Assembly: GCA_031549195.1 (NCBI GenBank) | Contig: JAVBQF010000001.1 | Coordinates: 1-64,000 of the forward strand | DNA: 64,000 nucleotides | Reading direction: 5' to 3' | Source: JAVBQF01 sp031549195 | GTDB lineage: Bacteria > Bacillota_I > Bacilli_A > RF39 > UBA660 | Notes under the pieces: model-generated | The model's input: only the letters and a program-made list of their open reading frames with translations | What the model was told of the DNA's origin: nothing | The model's database searches: none | Made by a program: the position numbers and the translations under genes | Shown: positions 26,294-34,706 of the stretch, in pieces | Layout: each line of letters begins with the position of its first letter | Numbering within the stretch: the first letter of the stretch is position 1

Positions 26294-28786
26294 CTATTTT
26301 CCATGACATTGTTTATATTTCTTACCACTTCCACAAGGACAAGGATCATTTCTACCAATTTTTTCTGATTTCTTTGGTTCTGCTGCAATATGATCTTTTC
26401 CATCATTAGCTATCTTATTCTTTGCTACTTCTTTTCTTTCAACATTTTGTTTTATTTCAGACTTAGATAAGAATACGGTAACTTCTTTGTCAATATTTTG
26501 ATTCATAGCGTCAAACAGCTCGAATCCCTCTACAGTATATGCTCTTAGGGGATCTGACTGTGCATAACTTCTTAAGTGAATTCCCTCTCTTAAGTGAGAC
26601 ATAGTGTTAATATGTTCTGTCCAATATTTATCAATTATATTAAGCGTTATAACCTTTTCAAATTCATTTGTTATTTCGGCTGGAATTCCTTTAATCTTAA
26701 CTTCATATTCTTCTATTACTTTACTATAAATAAAGTCAATCATTTCATCATCAGATTTATCCTTTATATCAGCTTTATTTATCTCTTTTCTTAGTAGATT
26801 TGAATTTACAAAACTAGTAATTTCTTCTATATCTTGGTCATTGAAGTGACCTTCTGGAAATAAATGTGATTTAACTAAATCTGTTACATTATTTTTAGCT
26901 GATTCTAGTACTGTATCATGAATAGATTCATTATCTAGTATTTCATTCCTCTTTGTATACATTATTTCTCTTTGATTATTCATAACATCATCATATTGAA
27001 GCAATTGTTTTCTTATATCAAAGTTATTACCCTCAACACGTGATTGAGCTGTTGCAATAGCTTTTGAGAAAGCATTGCTTCTAATTGGTTGATCTTCTTG
27101 AAGCCCAAGTGTTTGCATCATTGTCTTAATTCTTTGACTTCCAAATCTAACCATTAATTCATCTTCCATTGATACGAAGAACTGAGTATGACCTGGATCT
27201 CCTTGACGACCTGATCTACCTCTTAGCTGATTATCAATACGACGTGATTCGTGACGTTCTGTACCAAGAACACAAAGCCCACCTAATGCTTTTGTTTCTT
27301 CTGTTAGCTTAATATCGGTTCCACGACCAGCCATATTTGTTGCAATCGTTACAGCACCTTTTCCACCAGCATTAGCAATTATTTCTGCTTCTCTTGCATG
27401 ATTTTTAGCATTTAATACTTCATGAGGGATTTTTTTTCTTTTTAAAAGTTCGCTAATCAATTCATTAGTTTCAATGGCAATGGTACCCACCAATACTGGC
27501 TGCCCACTTTTATGTTTTTCTTCTATTGTATTAACTAGTGCCTTATACTTACCAGCTTGTGTAGCATAGACTAAATCTGGTTCATCTATTCTTATTACTT
27601 CTCTGTTTGTTGGAATTGTAATAACAAACATATTATATATATTTCTAAATTCTTCTTCTTCTGTTTTAGCAGTACCTGTCATACCTGATAATTTTTTATA
27701 CATTCTAAATAAGTTTTGGAAAGTAATTGTTGCAAGAGTCTTTGTTTCTTGTTGAATTTTAACCCCTTCTTTAGCTTCTATTGCTTGATGAAGCCCATCG
27801 CTAAAAGCACGTCCTTTCATTAGACGCCCAGTAAACTGGTCTACAATTACAACTTCTCCATCTTGAACAACATAATCAACATCATTACGCATTCCATAGT
27901 TAGCTTTTAATGCTTGATTGATATGGTGAACTAAATTAGTCTGATTAACATCATATAGATTATCAAGATTAAATGATTTTTCTGCTTTTTTAACACCATC
28001 TTCTGTTAAAGTAACTCCTTTAGTCTTTTCATCATATAAAAATTCTTTTTCTTTCTTTAAACCTTTAACAAACCTATCCGCTTCATTATAAAGTCCAACA
28101 CTTCTAAGTTCCCCACCTGATATAATAAGTGGTGTTCTAGCCTCATCTATTAAAACTGAGTCGACTTCATCAATGATAGCAAAGTTAAGAGCTCTTTGTA
28201 CTCTATCTTCACTTCTTACAACCATGTTGTCTCTTAAATAATCAAACCCAAGTTCATTATTTGTAGAGTATAAAATATCACAGTTATATGCTTCTTTCTT
28301 CTCTTTTGCTGATAGACTTCTTAAGTTAGTTCCAACAGTAAGGCCTAAAAACCTGTGAATATTACCCATCCAATTTGAGTCTCTATCCGCAAGGTATTCA
28401 TTAACTGTTATAATATGTACCCCATTACCTGTTAAGGCATTTAAATACGCTGGTAGTACACTGGTAAGGGTTTTACCTTCACCAGTTTTCATCTCTGATA
28501 TATTACCCTTATGAATTGAAATTCCACCTAGCAATTGAACGTAGAATGGTTTTTCTCCAATTACACGAAAAGCAGCTTCTCTTGCTGTAGCAAAAGCCTC
28601 AACTAGTATATCATCTACAGTTTCTCCACTATTAAGTCTATTCTTGAATTCATCTGTCTTTGCTTTTAATTCATAATCACTTAACTTTTGATAACTTTCA
28701 TCTAATTCTTCTATTTTATCTGCCAGTGCAGAAAACTTTTTTAATTCTTTATATTCGTGGTCGAATAACATTCTAAATAGTCCCAC
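26294..28786 (-). CDS. secA: Preprotein translocase ATPase SecA
   Basis: SecA drives protein export through SecYEG. The protein is about 830 aa. Walker A is M-K-T-G-E-G-K-T near 100, the DEAD-like box follows (I-D-E-V-D-S-V-L-I-D-E-A-R-T-P), the second helicase motif is T-N-M-A-G-R-G-T-D-I, and the C-terminal SecB/zinc tail C-P-C-G-S-G-K-K-Y-K-Q-C-H-G-K is intact. The upstream AGGAG directly abuts ATG 28795, so the better spaced GTG at 28786 is the likely start. The last codons contain the 32-bp segment repeated at 24708. Confidence 0.95.
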   Translation of the reverse strand: MGLFRMLFDHEYKELKKFSALADKIEELDESYQKLSDYELKAKTDEFKNRLNSGETVDDILVEAFATAREAAFRVIGEKPFYVQLLGGISIHKGNISEMKTGEGKTLTSVLPAYLNALTGNGVHIITVNEYLADRDSNWMGNIHRFLGLTVGTNLRSLSAKEKKEAYNCDILYSTNNELGFDYLRDNMVVRSEDRVQRALNFAIIDEVDSVLIDEARTPLIISGGELRSVGLYNEADRFVKGLKKEKEFLYDEKTKGVTLTEDGVKKAEKSFNLDNLYDVNQTNLVHHINQALKANYGMRNDVDYVVQDGEVVIVDQFTGRLMKGRAFSDGLHQAIEAKEGVKIQQETKTLATITFQNLFRMYKKLSGMTGTAKTEEEEFRNIYNMFVITIPTNREVIRIDEPDLVYATQAGKYKALVNTIEEKHKSGQPVLVGTIAIETNELISELLKRKKIPHEVLNAKNHAREAEIIANAGGKGAVTIATNMAGRGTDIKLTEETKALGGLCVLGTERHESRRIDNQLRGRSGRQGDPGHTQFFVSMEDELMVRFGSQRIKTMMQTLGLQEDQPIRSNAFSKAIATAQSRVEGNNFDIRKQLLQYDDVMNNQREIMYTKRNEILDNESIHDTVLESAKNNVTDLVKSHLFPEGHFNDQDIEEITSFVNSNLLRKEINKADIKDKSDDEMIDFIYSKVIEEYEVKIKGIPAEITNEFEKVITLNIIDKYWTEHINTMSHLREGIHLRSYAQSDPLRAYTVEGFELFDAMNQNIDKEVTVFLSKSEIKQNVERKEVAKNKIANDGKDHIAAEPKKSEKIGRNDPCPCGSGKKYKQCHGK
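26306..26337. repeat. 32-bp direct repeat, copy 2 (within secA 3' end)
   Basis: Partner of 24708-24739. It encodes the core of the zinc-binding tail of SecA. Between the copies lie an RsgI-like gene and an unknown gene. Confidence 0.85.
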
Positions 28787-28849
28787 ATTAATCATCTCCT
28801 ATAAAGTATATTGTATCAAATATATAGATATGTTGCAAAATAATTCACT

Positions 28850-28873
28850 AAAAAAGAAGAATTTTTGTTCTTC
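28850..28873 (-). terminator. Intrinsic terminator after the 28876 gene
   Basis: GAAGAA (28856-28861) pairs with TTCTTC (28868-28873) around TTTTTG, with a minus-strand T-tract. Confidence 0.8.
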
Positions 28874-28875
28874 CA

Positions 28876-29472
28876 TTATTGTTTACTTGATACTTTTCTT
28901 CCAACAAAAGTTGAAGGTAATGTTTTAATTTGCATCTTATTAGTTCTGTTTATATCTAAGTCTTTGGTTCTATCTTTTTCAGTATCTTGAAACAATAGAT
29001 CTGCTAACTTCAAAGTATCTGGATCAGTCAGTACAAGATTTAATGTAGGTAATTGTCCTGCCCCAATTAAATGATCTCCTATCATCCTTAACTGTTCTTG
29101 GACTTGTCTTGCTTCTTTTGTATATGAATCACTAATATATATTGCATCTTTTTCTGCTCGATTAATACTATAACCCGCAAGTAGTGCCATCGCACCATAA
29201 ATTGGGAACGTAGTAGTGGACATAGGCATTATTGCCATGGATGCCCCTAATACTCCTGTTATTATGACTTGTTTAGTAAGAGCCTTTCTCGTTTCTATAG
29301 AAACTTGTTCCTTATTTTGCTGTAGTTCATCTATTTCTTGAGATTCTTTTTTTCTTAGAAGTCTATATAATATATTTAAACCTAAAATATTATCTTTTGA
29401 AATAAAAACTGTAGTATCATCTTCTAACGTAACTGTATATCCTTCTTTTCCACATGTAACAAAATTTAGCAT
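28876..29472 (-). CDS. Hypothetical membrane-associated protein
   Basis: This 198-aa protein is not recognised. ATG 29472 follows GGTGGAGATTT; the longer frame from 29490 is rejected. The N-terminal part is soluble and beta-like (C-G-K-E-G-Y-T-V-T-L-E-D-D-T-T-V-F). A charged helix follows, then a hydrophobic hairpin (about residues 70-105, A-S-M-A-I-M-P-M) and a soluble C-terminal domain. It lies between hpf and secA, with its own terminator. Confidence 0.7.
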   Translation of the reverse strand: MLNFVTCGKEGYTVTLEDDTTVFISKDNILGLNILYRLLRKKESQEIDELQQNKEQVSIETRKALTKQVIITGVLGASMAIMPMSTTTFPIYGAMALLAGYSINRAEKDAIYISDSYTKEARQVQEQLRMIGDHLIGAGQLPTLNLVLTDPDTLKLADLLFQDTEKDRTKDLDINRTNKMQIKTLPSTFVGRKVSSKQ

Positions 29473-29485
29473 AAATCTCCACCAA

Positions 29486-29533
29486 AACAAAAACTTGATT
29501 AAATTATACTACACCAGTATACCTTAATCAAGT
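29486..29533 (-). terminator. Two-tier intrinsic terminator after hpf
   Basis: ACTTGATTAA (29493-29502) pairs with TTAATCAAGT (29524-29533); the loop contains a second ATACT/AGTAT pairing. A T-tract follows on minus. Confidence 0.85.
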
Positions 29534-29539
29534 TAATGT

Positions 29540-30070
29540 CTATTCGCTTTCTATGATCCCGTATCCCGAGTCTTTCCTTTTATATACTACTGTTGGTTTC
29601 ATTGTATCAGCATCTTTAAATAAGTAAAATTGATGTCCAATAAGTTCCATTTGAATTATTGCTTCCTCTTCACTCATTGGCTTTACTTCTATCTTCTTTC
29701 TTTTAACGATTACTTCTTCTTTTTCATCTTCATAGTCTTCAACTGCATCTAGAATAATTTCTTTTGCATTTTTAATCTTTTTAGATGATAATTTTGTCTT
29801 ATTTTTTCTTATTTGTCTTTCTATTTTATCAACAGTAAAGTCAATCGCACTATATAAGTCATCCTGTGCTTCTTCTTGTCTTAAAATAAAGTTTTTTAGT
29901 GGTATAGTTACTTCTACTTTTTGTTTACGATTGTGGACTTTAATTACTACATGTGCTGTCGTGTTTTCATGGTCATCAATATACTTATTAAGCTTTTGTA
30001 ATTTCTCTTTAATATAGTCATCAATGGCCTTTGTAACCTTAATCTTGTCTCCTCTGACTAAAATGTTCAT
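29540..30070 (-). CDS. hpf: Ribosome hibernation promoting factor, long form
   Basis: The 176-aa protein has the N-terminal YfiA/RaiA-type domain (1-100; K-V-T-K-A-I-D-D-Y-I-K-E-K-L near the start), a charged linker and the C-terminal dimerisation domain found only in long HPF (about 120-176; M-S-E-E-E-A-I-I-Q-M-E-L-I-G-H-Q-F-Y-L-F). Long HPF joins 70S ribosomes into 100S dimers in stationary phase. AGGAGGG precedes ATG 30070. In Bacillus hpf also lies next to secA, which fits here with one gene between. Confidence 0.95.
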   Translation of the reverse strand: MNILVRGDKIKVTKAIDDYIKEKLQKLNKYIDDHENTTAHVVIKVHNRKQKVEVTIPLKNFILRQEEAQDDLYSAIDFTVDKIERQIRKNKTKLSSKKIKNAKEIILDAVEDYEDEKEEVIVKRKKIEVKPMSEEEAIIQMELIGHQFYLFKDADTMKPTVVYKRKDSGYGIIESE

Positions 30071-30105
30071 AACATCCCTCCTATTTAAATTATACCATAA
30101 TGATA

Positions 30106-30132
30106 GAAAAAAAACTACCTATTTGTGGTAGC
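30106..30132 (-). terminator. Intrinsic terminator overlapping the csp stop codon
   Basis: CTACC (30115-30119) pairs with GGTAG (30127-30131), then eight minus-strand T's. The TAG stop (30117-30115) is in the 3' arm. Confidence 0.8.
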
Positions 30133-30336
30133 TAATTCTTTAATAACAACTACATCCAACGCTTGATATCCTTTTGTTGTCTCAAGCAAATTGAACTCGA
30201 CATATTGGCCTTCAGATAAACTTTTATATCCATCTTGGCTTATTGCTGAATAGTGTACAAAAATATCTTCGTTTTCCTTGTAATCGATAAATCCATATCC
30301 CTTTTCATTATTAAACCACTTTACGCGTCCTCTCAT
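30115..30336 (-). CDS. Cold shock protein (CspA family)
   Basis: A single cold-shock domain of 73 aa from ATG 30336 (site AGGTG, 9-nt spacing). RNP1 reads K-G-Y-G-F-I-D and RNP2 D-I-F-V-H-Y. These proteins bind single-stranded RNA and act as RNA chaperones. The upstream region carries a long AT-rich leader with three TACTTC blocks on plus (GAAGTA on the transcript). The gene is monocistronic, divergent from agrB. Confidence 0.95.
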   Translation of the reverse strand: MRGRVKWFNNEKGYGFIDYKENEDIFVHYSAISQDGYKSLSEGQYVEFNLLETTKGYQALDVVVIKELATTNR

Positions 30337-30376
30337 CACTTCTCGCACCTCACATTCCTTTTATTTTAATTCTGAA

Positions 30377-30400
30377 TACTTCTTGGTACTTCTCTACTTC
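30377..30400 (-). repeat. Triple GAAGTA repeat in the csp leader
   Basis: Reading on minus, GAAGTA occurs three times (30400-30395, 30392-30387, 30382-30377) with spacers of 2 and 4 nt, upstream of the csp ribosome site. It may be a regulatory or purely AT-rich leader element. Confidence 0.45.
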
Positions 30401-30540
30401 TTTGAGTTAACTCCTATTTTTTTATTGCGCAAATAAATAATAACAAATGATAATATTTAATTTAGGATTATTCCTTAAATAGTCGTATTTATATCCTTTT
30501 TCGGTATTTTAATAACATAATTCAACAAATAATTACAGAA

Positions 30541-30600
30541 CCCTTTTTGAAAAATATCAATTAAACCTTTTTTTAAAAAAGAGGTTAAACATATAATAAA
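30541..30600 (+). promoter_or_regulatory. Candidate agrB promoter region with inverted repeat
   Basis: TATAAT at 30592-30597 follows a strong imperfect hairpin (30563-30588). CCTTTTT-A-type blocks at 30541 and 30566 form an imperfect direct repeat. No good -35 is visible, as expected for an activator-dependent promoter. The remaining 30349-30540 is AT-rich without a gene. Confidence 0.4.
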
Positions 30601-30634
30601 ATCAAATTAATATTTTAGAAGTAGGTAGTTAAAT

Positions 30635-31231
30635 ATGAAAGAAATGTTTTTAAATAACTCTATAAGATTAATAGGCGAGTATAGCCAAATAGATTCAGAA
30701 GAAAAGAAAGAAAAATTGCTTTATGGATTAGAAGGTATATATCTTACTATAACTAAATTATTTATTATATTTTTGCTTTCAATAATTTTTGGAATACTAA
30801 AAGAAGTTTTGATTGTTCTAGCCTTTTATAATTTCCTAAGATTTTTTGGATTTGGATTTCACGCTAGTACAAGTACTGAATGTTTAGTAATATCAACAAC
30901 ACTTTTTTTACTATTACCTTATTTAGTAGTAAATCATTATATAGTATTAAATAATTCTCTAGCAATAGGAGTACTATGCTTTATTAACTTTCTACTATTT
31001 GCACCAGCTGATACTGTTAAAAGACCAATGATAAATAAAAAAAAGAAATTGTATAGAAAAATTGCATTATTGTGTACAACCATTATCTTTATTACAATAT
31101 CTCTTTTGTCAAATTACTATATATGCTCTTTAATTTTATTAGCATTAATATTTCAGATGCTGATGGTAAGTCCTATAACCTACAAACTATTTGGACAACC
31201 ATATAATAACTATAAAAATTATAAAGCTTGA
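30635..31231 (+). CDS. agrB: AgrB-like autoinducing peptide processing protease
   Basis: This 198-aa integral membrane cysteine protease cleaves the C-terminal tail of AgrD and forms the peptide thiolactone. It has about five to six hydrophobic segments. The catalytic pair His76 and Cys83 sits in G-F-G-F-H-A-S-T-S-T-E-C, with the same spacing as Staphylococcus aureus His77/Cys84. The conserved A-P-A-D region is at about 126-129. Length matches the family. AgrD follows 46 nt downstream; the agrC-agrA genes are convergent. Confidence 0.93.
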   Translation: MKEMFLNNSIRLIGEYSQIDSEEKKEKLLYGLEGIYLTITKLFIIFLLSIIFGILKEVLIVLAFYNFLRFFGFGFHASTSTECLVISTTLFLLLPYLVVNHYIVLNNSLAIGVLCFINFLLFAPADTVKRPMINKKKKLYRKIALLCTTIIFITISLLSNYYICSLILLALIFQMLMVSPITYKLFGQPYNNYKNYKA

Positions 31232-31277
31232 TTTAGACAACATAGTTGTTTAAATAAAAAGAATAGGAAGGAGAGGT

Positions 31278-31403
31278 ATGATGAAAAAATTTATTTCTAA
31301 AGCTTTGCTTACTGTAGCAGTATTAGCTTCTGGTGCACTTTCAATGGGGTGCATAATTATGCTTGCTGATGAGCCAACTGCGCCAAAAAGCATGATTGAT
31401 TAA
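31278..31403 (+). CDS. agrD: AgrD-like cyclic peptide autoinducer precursor (41 aa)
   Basis: Too short for ordinary gene calling. ATG 31278 (or the adjacent ATG 31281) follows AGGAAGGAGAGG. The layout is that of AgrD: a basic amphipathic leader (M-M-K-K-F-I-S-K-A-L), a hydrophobic middle, one cysteine (Cys25 in M-G-C-I-I-M-L), then an acidic, proline-containing tail (A-D-E-P-T-A-P-K). The ring is probably Cys25 to Leu29 or Ala30, before the D-E-P recognition tail. It lies directly behind agrB, and a terminator follows immediately. Confidence 0.88.
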   Translation: MMKKFISKALLTVAVLASGALSMGCIIMLADEPTAPKSMID

Positions 31404-31430
31404 AATAACACAATAGTGTTATTTTTTCTT
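31404..31430 (+). terminator. Intrinsic terminator after agrD
   Basis: AATAACAC (31404-31411) pairs with GTGTTATT (31416-31423), followed by a T-tract. It starts right after the agrD stop. Confidence 0.88.
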
Positions 31431-31466
31431 TATACATGTTTTTTGTAATAGTTACATAATTTTTTC

Positions 31467-32762
31467 TTATAATTGCGATATTCTTACTCTTTCGATGAAG
31501 TAGTCATTTACAATTGTTCTACTTAGTAAAATATTTCTATTCTTTCTTGCTATCTTTTCTGCATAATATAAACCATTACCTCTTCCTTTTCCTTTAGTAG
31601 AATAGCCTTTTGCATTTAACATTTTCAAATTAATATTACCTACATAGTTATTTGATATTACTATATTTAATTCATCTTTTAACATATACATTTCGATGGA
31701 TATTTGTTTCGAATCTAAGTCTCTTACCGCATCTATCGAATTATCCAAATAGATACCCAAAATTCTACATATATTTTTTATATCTTCTGTTTTCAACATT
31801 TTTATAAATTTTTCAATTTCTTTACTAATATTTACATTAATGTCTATACCCAAATTTGTTGCTATACTTAATTTGTAATATATTAATCCTTTTAACCCAC
31901 CTTTTGGAACTCTAGAAATTTCACTTATAAATTTTCTCTTTTGATTTTCACTATCATAAATAATACTATCAATATACTCAATAATATTTTTATTGTTTCC
32001 AATCATACTTCTTATCGTGGCAAGTTGGTTCTTTGACTCATGTTCAATCAAACTATCCATTTCTATAAAATCTTCAATATCCTTAACGTAGTCTAATAAC
32101 TGATCATATTTGATTGTTAAGCTTTCCTTATCATACTTTTCCTTGAAGAAAATGGCTGTTAGAACTATAAATATAGTCATTATTAGTATATTAATGCTAT
32201 ATTCATCTATAAATTTATAAGTAATAGAAATATTATATAATATTACGCTTAGCACAATTACAATCAAAACTATAAAAATGTTTATATCATATTTATTTGC
32301 ATCTGAAAGTTTAAATACAAATTTTTGTAAACTTCTTCTTAGTGGCATTATATACATAATATTTACTGATAAAATATTGACTGATATATTACAAATTAGA
32401 AAGAATAACGGATCATTTCTCATTACATCTAATGAAGAAAATATTATTACTGTTCCAGAAATAACTGTATCAGACACAAAAATTAACATCATCGTTATAC
32501 CAGATACAATTATTGCTTTTGATAAGCTAATATCCAATATCAACTTATATATTATAATATTTATATGATACGCAATTATAGTTATATGAAGTGTATATTG
32601 TGAATTATATAGTATCATCATGCTTGTAATTTGCAATATAATTAATACTACTGTCTTAAAATTAAAATACTTATTTTTATCAGCCAAAATAAACTTCATA
32701 ACAAAAAATATGCTTACACTTTGAAATAAAGCTGCTATAAATTTACAAACTATTTCCAACAC
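31467..32762 (-). CDS. agrC: AgrC-like sensor histidine kinase (GHKL)
   Basis: The roughly 431-aa protein has six to seven hydrophobic segments in its first 200 residues, the peptide-sensing domain. A helical region carries the phospho-acceptor His (S-L-I-E-H-E-S-K-N-Q-L), and the GHKL ATPase has an N box (Y-L-D-N-S-I-D-A-V) and G box (G-R-G-N-G-L-Y-Y-A). Few details of the D box are visible. The start is uncertain: ATG 32801 has no ribosome site, whereas GTG 32762 has GAGG nine bases upstream inside agrA and gives a 20-nt overlap. It is convergent to agrBD. Confidence 0.9.
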   Translation of the reverse strand: MLEIVCKFIAALFQSVSIFFVMKFILADKNKYFNFKTVVLIILQITSMMILYNSQYTLHITIIAYHINIIIYKLILDISLSKAIIVSGITMMLIFVSDTVISGTVIIFSSLDVMRNDPLFFLICNISVNILSVNIMYIMPLRRSLQKFVFKLSDANKYDINIFIVLIVIVLSVILYNISITYKFIDEYSINILIMTIFIVLTAIFFKEKYDKESLTIKYDQLLDYVKDIEDFIEMDSLIEHESKNQLATIRSMIGNNKNIIEYIDSIIYDSENQKRKFISEISRVPKGGLKGLIYYKLSIATNLGIDINVNISKEIEKFIKMLKTEDIKNICRILGIYLDNSIDAVRDLDSKQISIEMYMLKDELNIVISNNYVGNINLKMLNAKGYSTKGKGRGNGLYYAEKIARKNRNILLSRTIVNDYFIERVRISQL

Positions 32763-33474
32763 GTTTTGCAACCTCTTTTCTATTCTCTCTTGATGTATCA
32801 TAAGATACTACACCATTTTTATAGACTAATTTATTGTCTTTCGTGTCATAAGATTTGATAAAATCAATATTTGCTATTATGCTTCTACTTATTTTAATAA
32901 ATCTATTATCTAACTTTTTATGAATTAATTTAATTGTTCCACTTATTAACTCGTCATTATAAGCTGTCTTGACAATACACTTTTTACTATCTTTTTCTTT
33001 TTCAATTGTAACAATCTGTTTGAAATCAATTCTTTTTATAATTCCATTATATTTATAACAAAGGCATTTATCTCTTGAACCATAATTTTTCATTATTCTA
33101 ACTAAATCTTCTTTTAATCTTGCAGCACAATTATCAAACTTACTTATAAAATCAAACAGAAACAATCTATTGCCTAATGCTTCATATTTATATTCATTAT
33201 GGACAGTCATAATGATGATGATTGAATTCCAATCATCTATTTCTTCCCTTATATATCTTGTAGCTTCAATACCTGAGCCCGATGAAGTCTCTATATCCAG
33301 TATGTATACTTTAAATCCATTATCCTTTACAACTTCACTTTTAAACTTTTGGTCATATTGTTTAAATCTCTTATAACTATAATCAATGTCATAGTTCATC
33401 ATAAAGTTGTCTACTACTGTTTTCGTCTTCTCTGCAAATTGCTCACTATCTTCACACACAATAAAATTAATCAT
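32743..33474 (-). CDS. agrA: AgrA-like LytTR response regulator
   Basis: The 243-aa protein has a receiver domain with Glu8/Asp9 (C-E-D-S) and probable phospho-acceptor Asp60 (Y-I-L-D-I-E-T). A LytTR DNA-binding domain follows (about 140-243; I-V-T-I-E-K-E-K-D and I-K-I-S-R-S-I-I-A-N). GGGAG precedes ATG 33474. AgrA is expected to activate agrBD and output genes after phosphorylation by AgrC. Gene order is agrA-agrC, the reverse of staphylococcal agrBDCA, on the strand opposite to agrBD. Confidence 0.92.
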   Translation of the reverse strand: MINFIVCEDSEQFAEKTKTVVDNFMMNYDIDYSYKRFKQYDQKFKSEVVKDNGFKVYILDIETSSGSGIEATRYIREEIDDWNSIIIIMTVHNEYKYEALGNRLFLFDFISKFDNCAARLKEDLVRIMKNYGSRDKCLCYKYNGIIKRIDFKQIVTIEKEKDSKKCIVKTAYNDELISGTIKLIHKKLDNRFIKISRSIIANIDFIKSYDTKDNKLVYKNGVVSYDTSRENRKEVAKRVGNSL

Positions 33475-33540
33475 ATTGATCTCCCTTATTCTCTTTTATT
33501 CTTTTGACATAATTCTACCATATATTTACCATTTTTTGGC

Positions 33541-33575
33541 AAAAAATAGCACTTATTGTTAAATAAGTACTATTT
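33541..33575 (-). terminator. Intrinsic terminator overlapping the stop of the TagO-like gene
   Basis: AAATAG-x-ACTTATT (33544-33557) pairs with AATAAGT-x-CTATTT (33562-33575), then minus-strand T's. The TAG stop at 33572-33570 lies in the stem. Confidence 0.85.
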
Positions 33576-34652
33576 CCTCAAATCAAATTTTTCTTTTTCT
33601 AAATGTTCCACTTTTTTTCTAACATTATCCGATATAATTCCTGTATGAAGTATGAACCAAATTGTTGATACTAAAAGGATTAAATAAATTATAGTGCTTT
33701 TTGTTTCGTCCCCCATAATAGAAAATATAGTAGCAAGTGAAAATAATATATTTATAAAGTAAACGATCAATACTGTTTTTCTTTGTGAAAAATTCATTTT
33801 CAAAAATTGATGATGCATGTGATCTTTATCACCCTCATATATTGGCTTTTTATTAACAATTCTTCTTACTATTGCAAATAGTGTATCGAGTATTGGAATA
33901 GCGAGAATCATAAGGGGCACTAGAAATGAAGTCACCATTGTTCCCTTATAACCAAGTAGTGATACAATTGCTATAATAAATCCCATAAATAAAGTTCCTG
34001 CATCGCCTACAAACACTTTTGCTGGATTAAAATTATATATTAAGAACCCAGATATTGATCCAAGCATTACAAATGCTAGGATTATCTCAAGTGTATCTAA
34101 CTTTCCTTGAAGAAATGCTATAACACCAATTGTTAAAAAGAATATTGCTGATATACCACTGCTTAATCCGTCGAGTCCATCTATTAAATTAATTACATTA
34201 ACACATCCTAAGATAAAGAAAATGGTGATTGGATATGACAACCATCCAAGTTCAATATAGCTACCAAATATATTTATCCCTTCTAACATTATATTCCCAT
34301 AGAATACAATTACTAATGCTGCTAGAAGTTGTCCAATTAATTGCTGTTTTGCAGACATTGTTTTAATATCATCTAAAAGTCCAGTTAATATAATTATAAA
34401 GCTTCCAATAAGAATCGAATTCATTTGTACAGTATTTTCACCAAACAGCATATAGCCAAATAAAAATCCCGCAAAAATACCTAATCCGCCTAGTTTTGGC
34501 ATTGGCTTGGTGTGTACTCTTCTATTGTCTTTAGGTATATCAATTGCTCCAATATGATATGCAATCTTTATAACTAAAGGAATGATTATTGCTGTGAATA
34601 AAAAAGTAACAATTACCATTAATATTACTTTATCTAAATAATTATCAAACAT
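33570..34652 (-). CDS. Undecaprenyl-phosphate GlcNAc-1-phosphate transferase (WecA/TagO family)
   Basis: The 360-aa polytopic protein (about 10-11 helices) of the MraY/WecA family transfers GlcNAc-1-phosphate to undecaprenyl phosphate, the first step of teichoic acid or other glycopolymer synthesis. Motifs: G-L-L-D-D-I (about 90), N-L-I-D-G-L-D-G-L (about 155-163), G-D-A-G-T-L-F-M-G (about 217) and the His-rich loop K-D-H-M-H-H-Q-F. That loop is of the WecA/TagO type, not MraY. AAGGTG precedes ATG 34652. It is downstream of mbl. Confidence 0.9.
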   Translation of the reverse strand: MFDNYLDKVILMVIVTFLFTAIIIPLVIKIAYHIGAIDIPKDNRRVHTKPMPKLGGLGIFAGFLFGYMLFGENTVQMNSILIGSFIIILTGLLDDIKTMSAKQQLIGQLLAALVIVFYGNIMLEGINIFGSYIELGWLSYPITIFFILGCVNVINLIDGLDGLSSGISAIFFLTIGVIAFLQGKLDTLEIILAFVMLGSISGFLIYNFNPAKVFVGDAGTLFMGFIIAIVSLLGYKGTMVTSFLVPLMILAIPILDTLFAIVRRIVNKKPIYEGDKDHMHHQFLKMNFSQRKTVLIVYFINILFSLATIFSIMGDETKSTIIYLILLVSTIWFILHTGIISDNVRKKVEHLEKEKFDLRK

Positions 34653-34681
34653 ATTACATCACCTTTTTAATTATATCATAT

Positions 34682-34706
34682 AAAAAATAGACAATGTTGT
34701 CTATTT
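34682..34706 (-). terminator. Intrinsic terminator overlapping the mbl stop codon
   Basis: AAATAGACAA (34685-34694) and TTGTCTATTT (34697-34706) form a near-perfect palindrome followed by minus-strand T's. TAG (34703-34701) lies in the stem. Confidence 0.85.

Noticed and set aside
24708..26337. Insertion sequence or integrative element with att sites
   Set aside because: Direct repeats are present but no transposase, integrase or terminal inverted repeats were found, so only the repeats are annotated.
26197..26406. 69-aa minus frame over the secA 3' end
   Set aside because: It overlaps the conserved SecA zinc tail in another frame and has no independent support.
30541..30590. AgrA/LytTR binding boxes upstream of agrB
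   Set aside because: The repeats are T/A-rich and do not match the LytTR consensus; only a candidate promoter region is reported.
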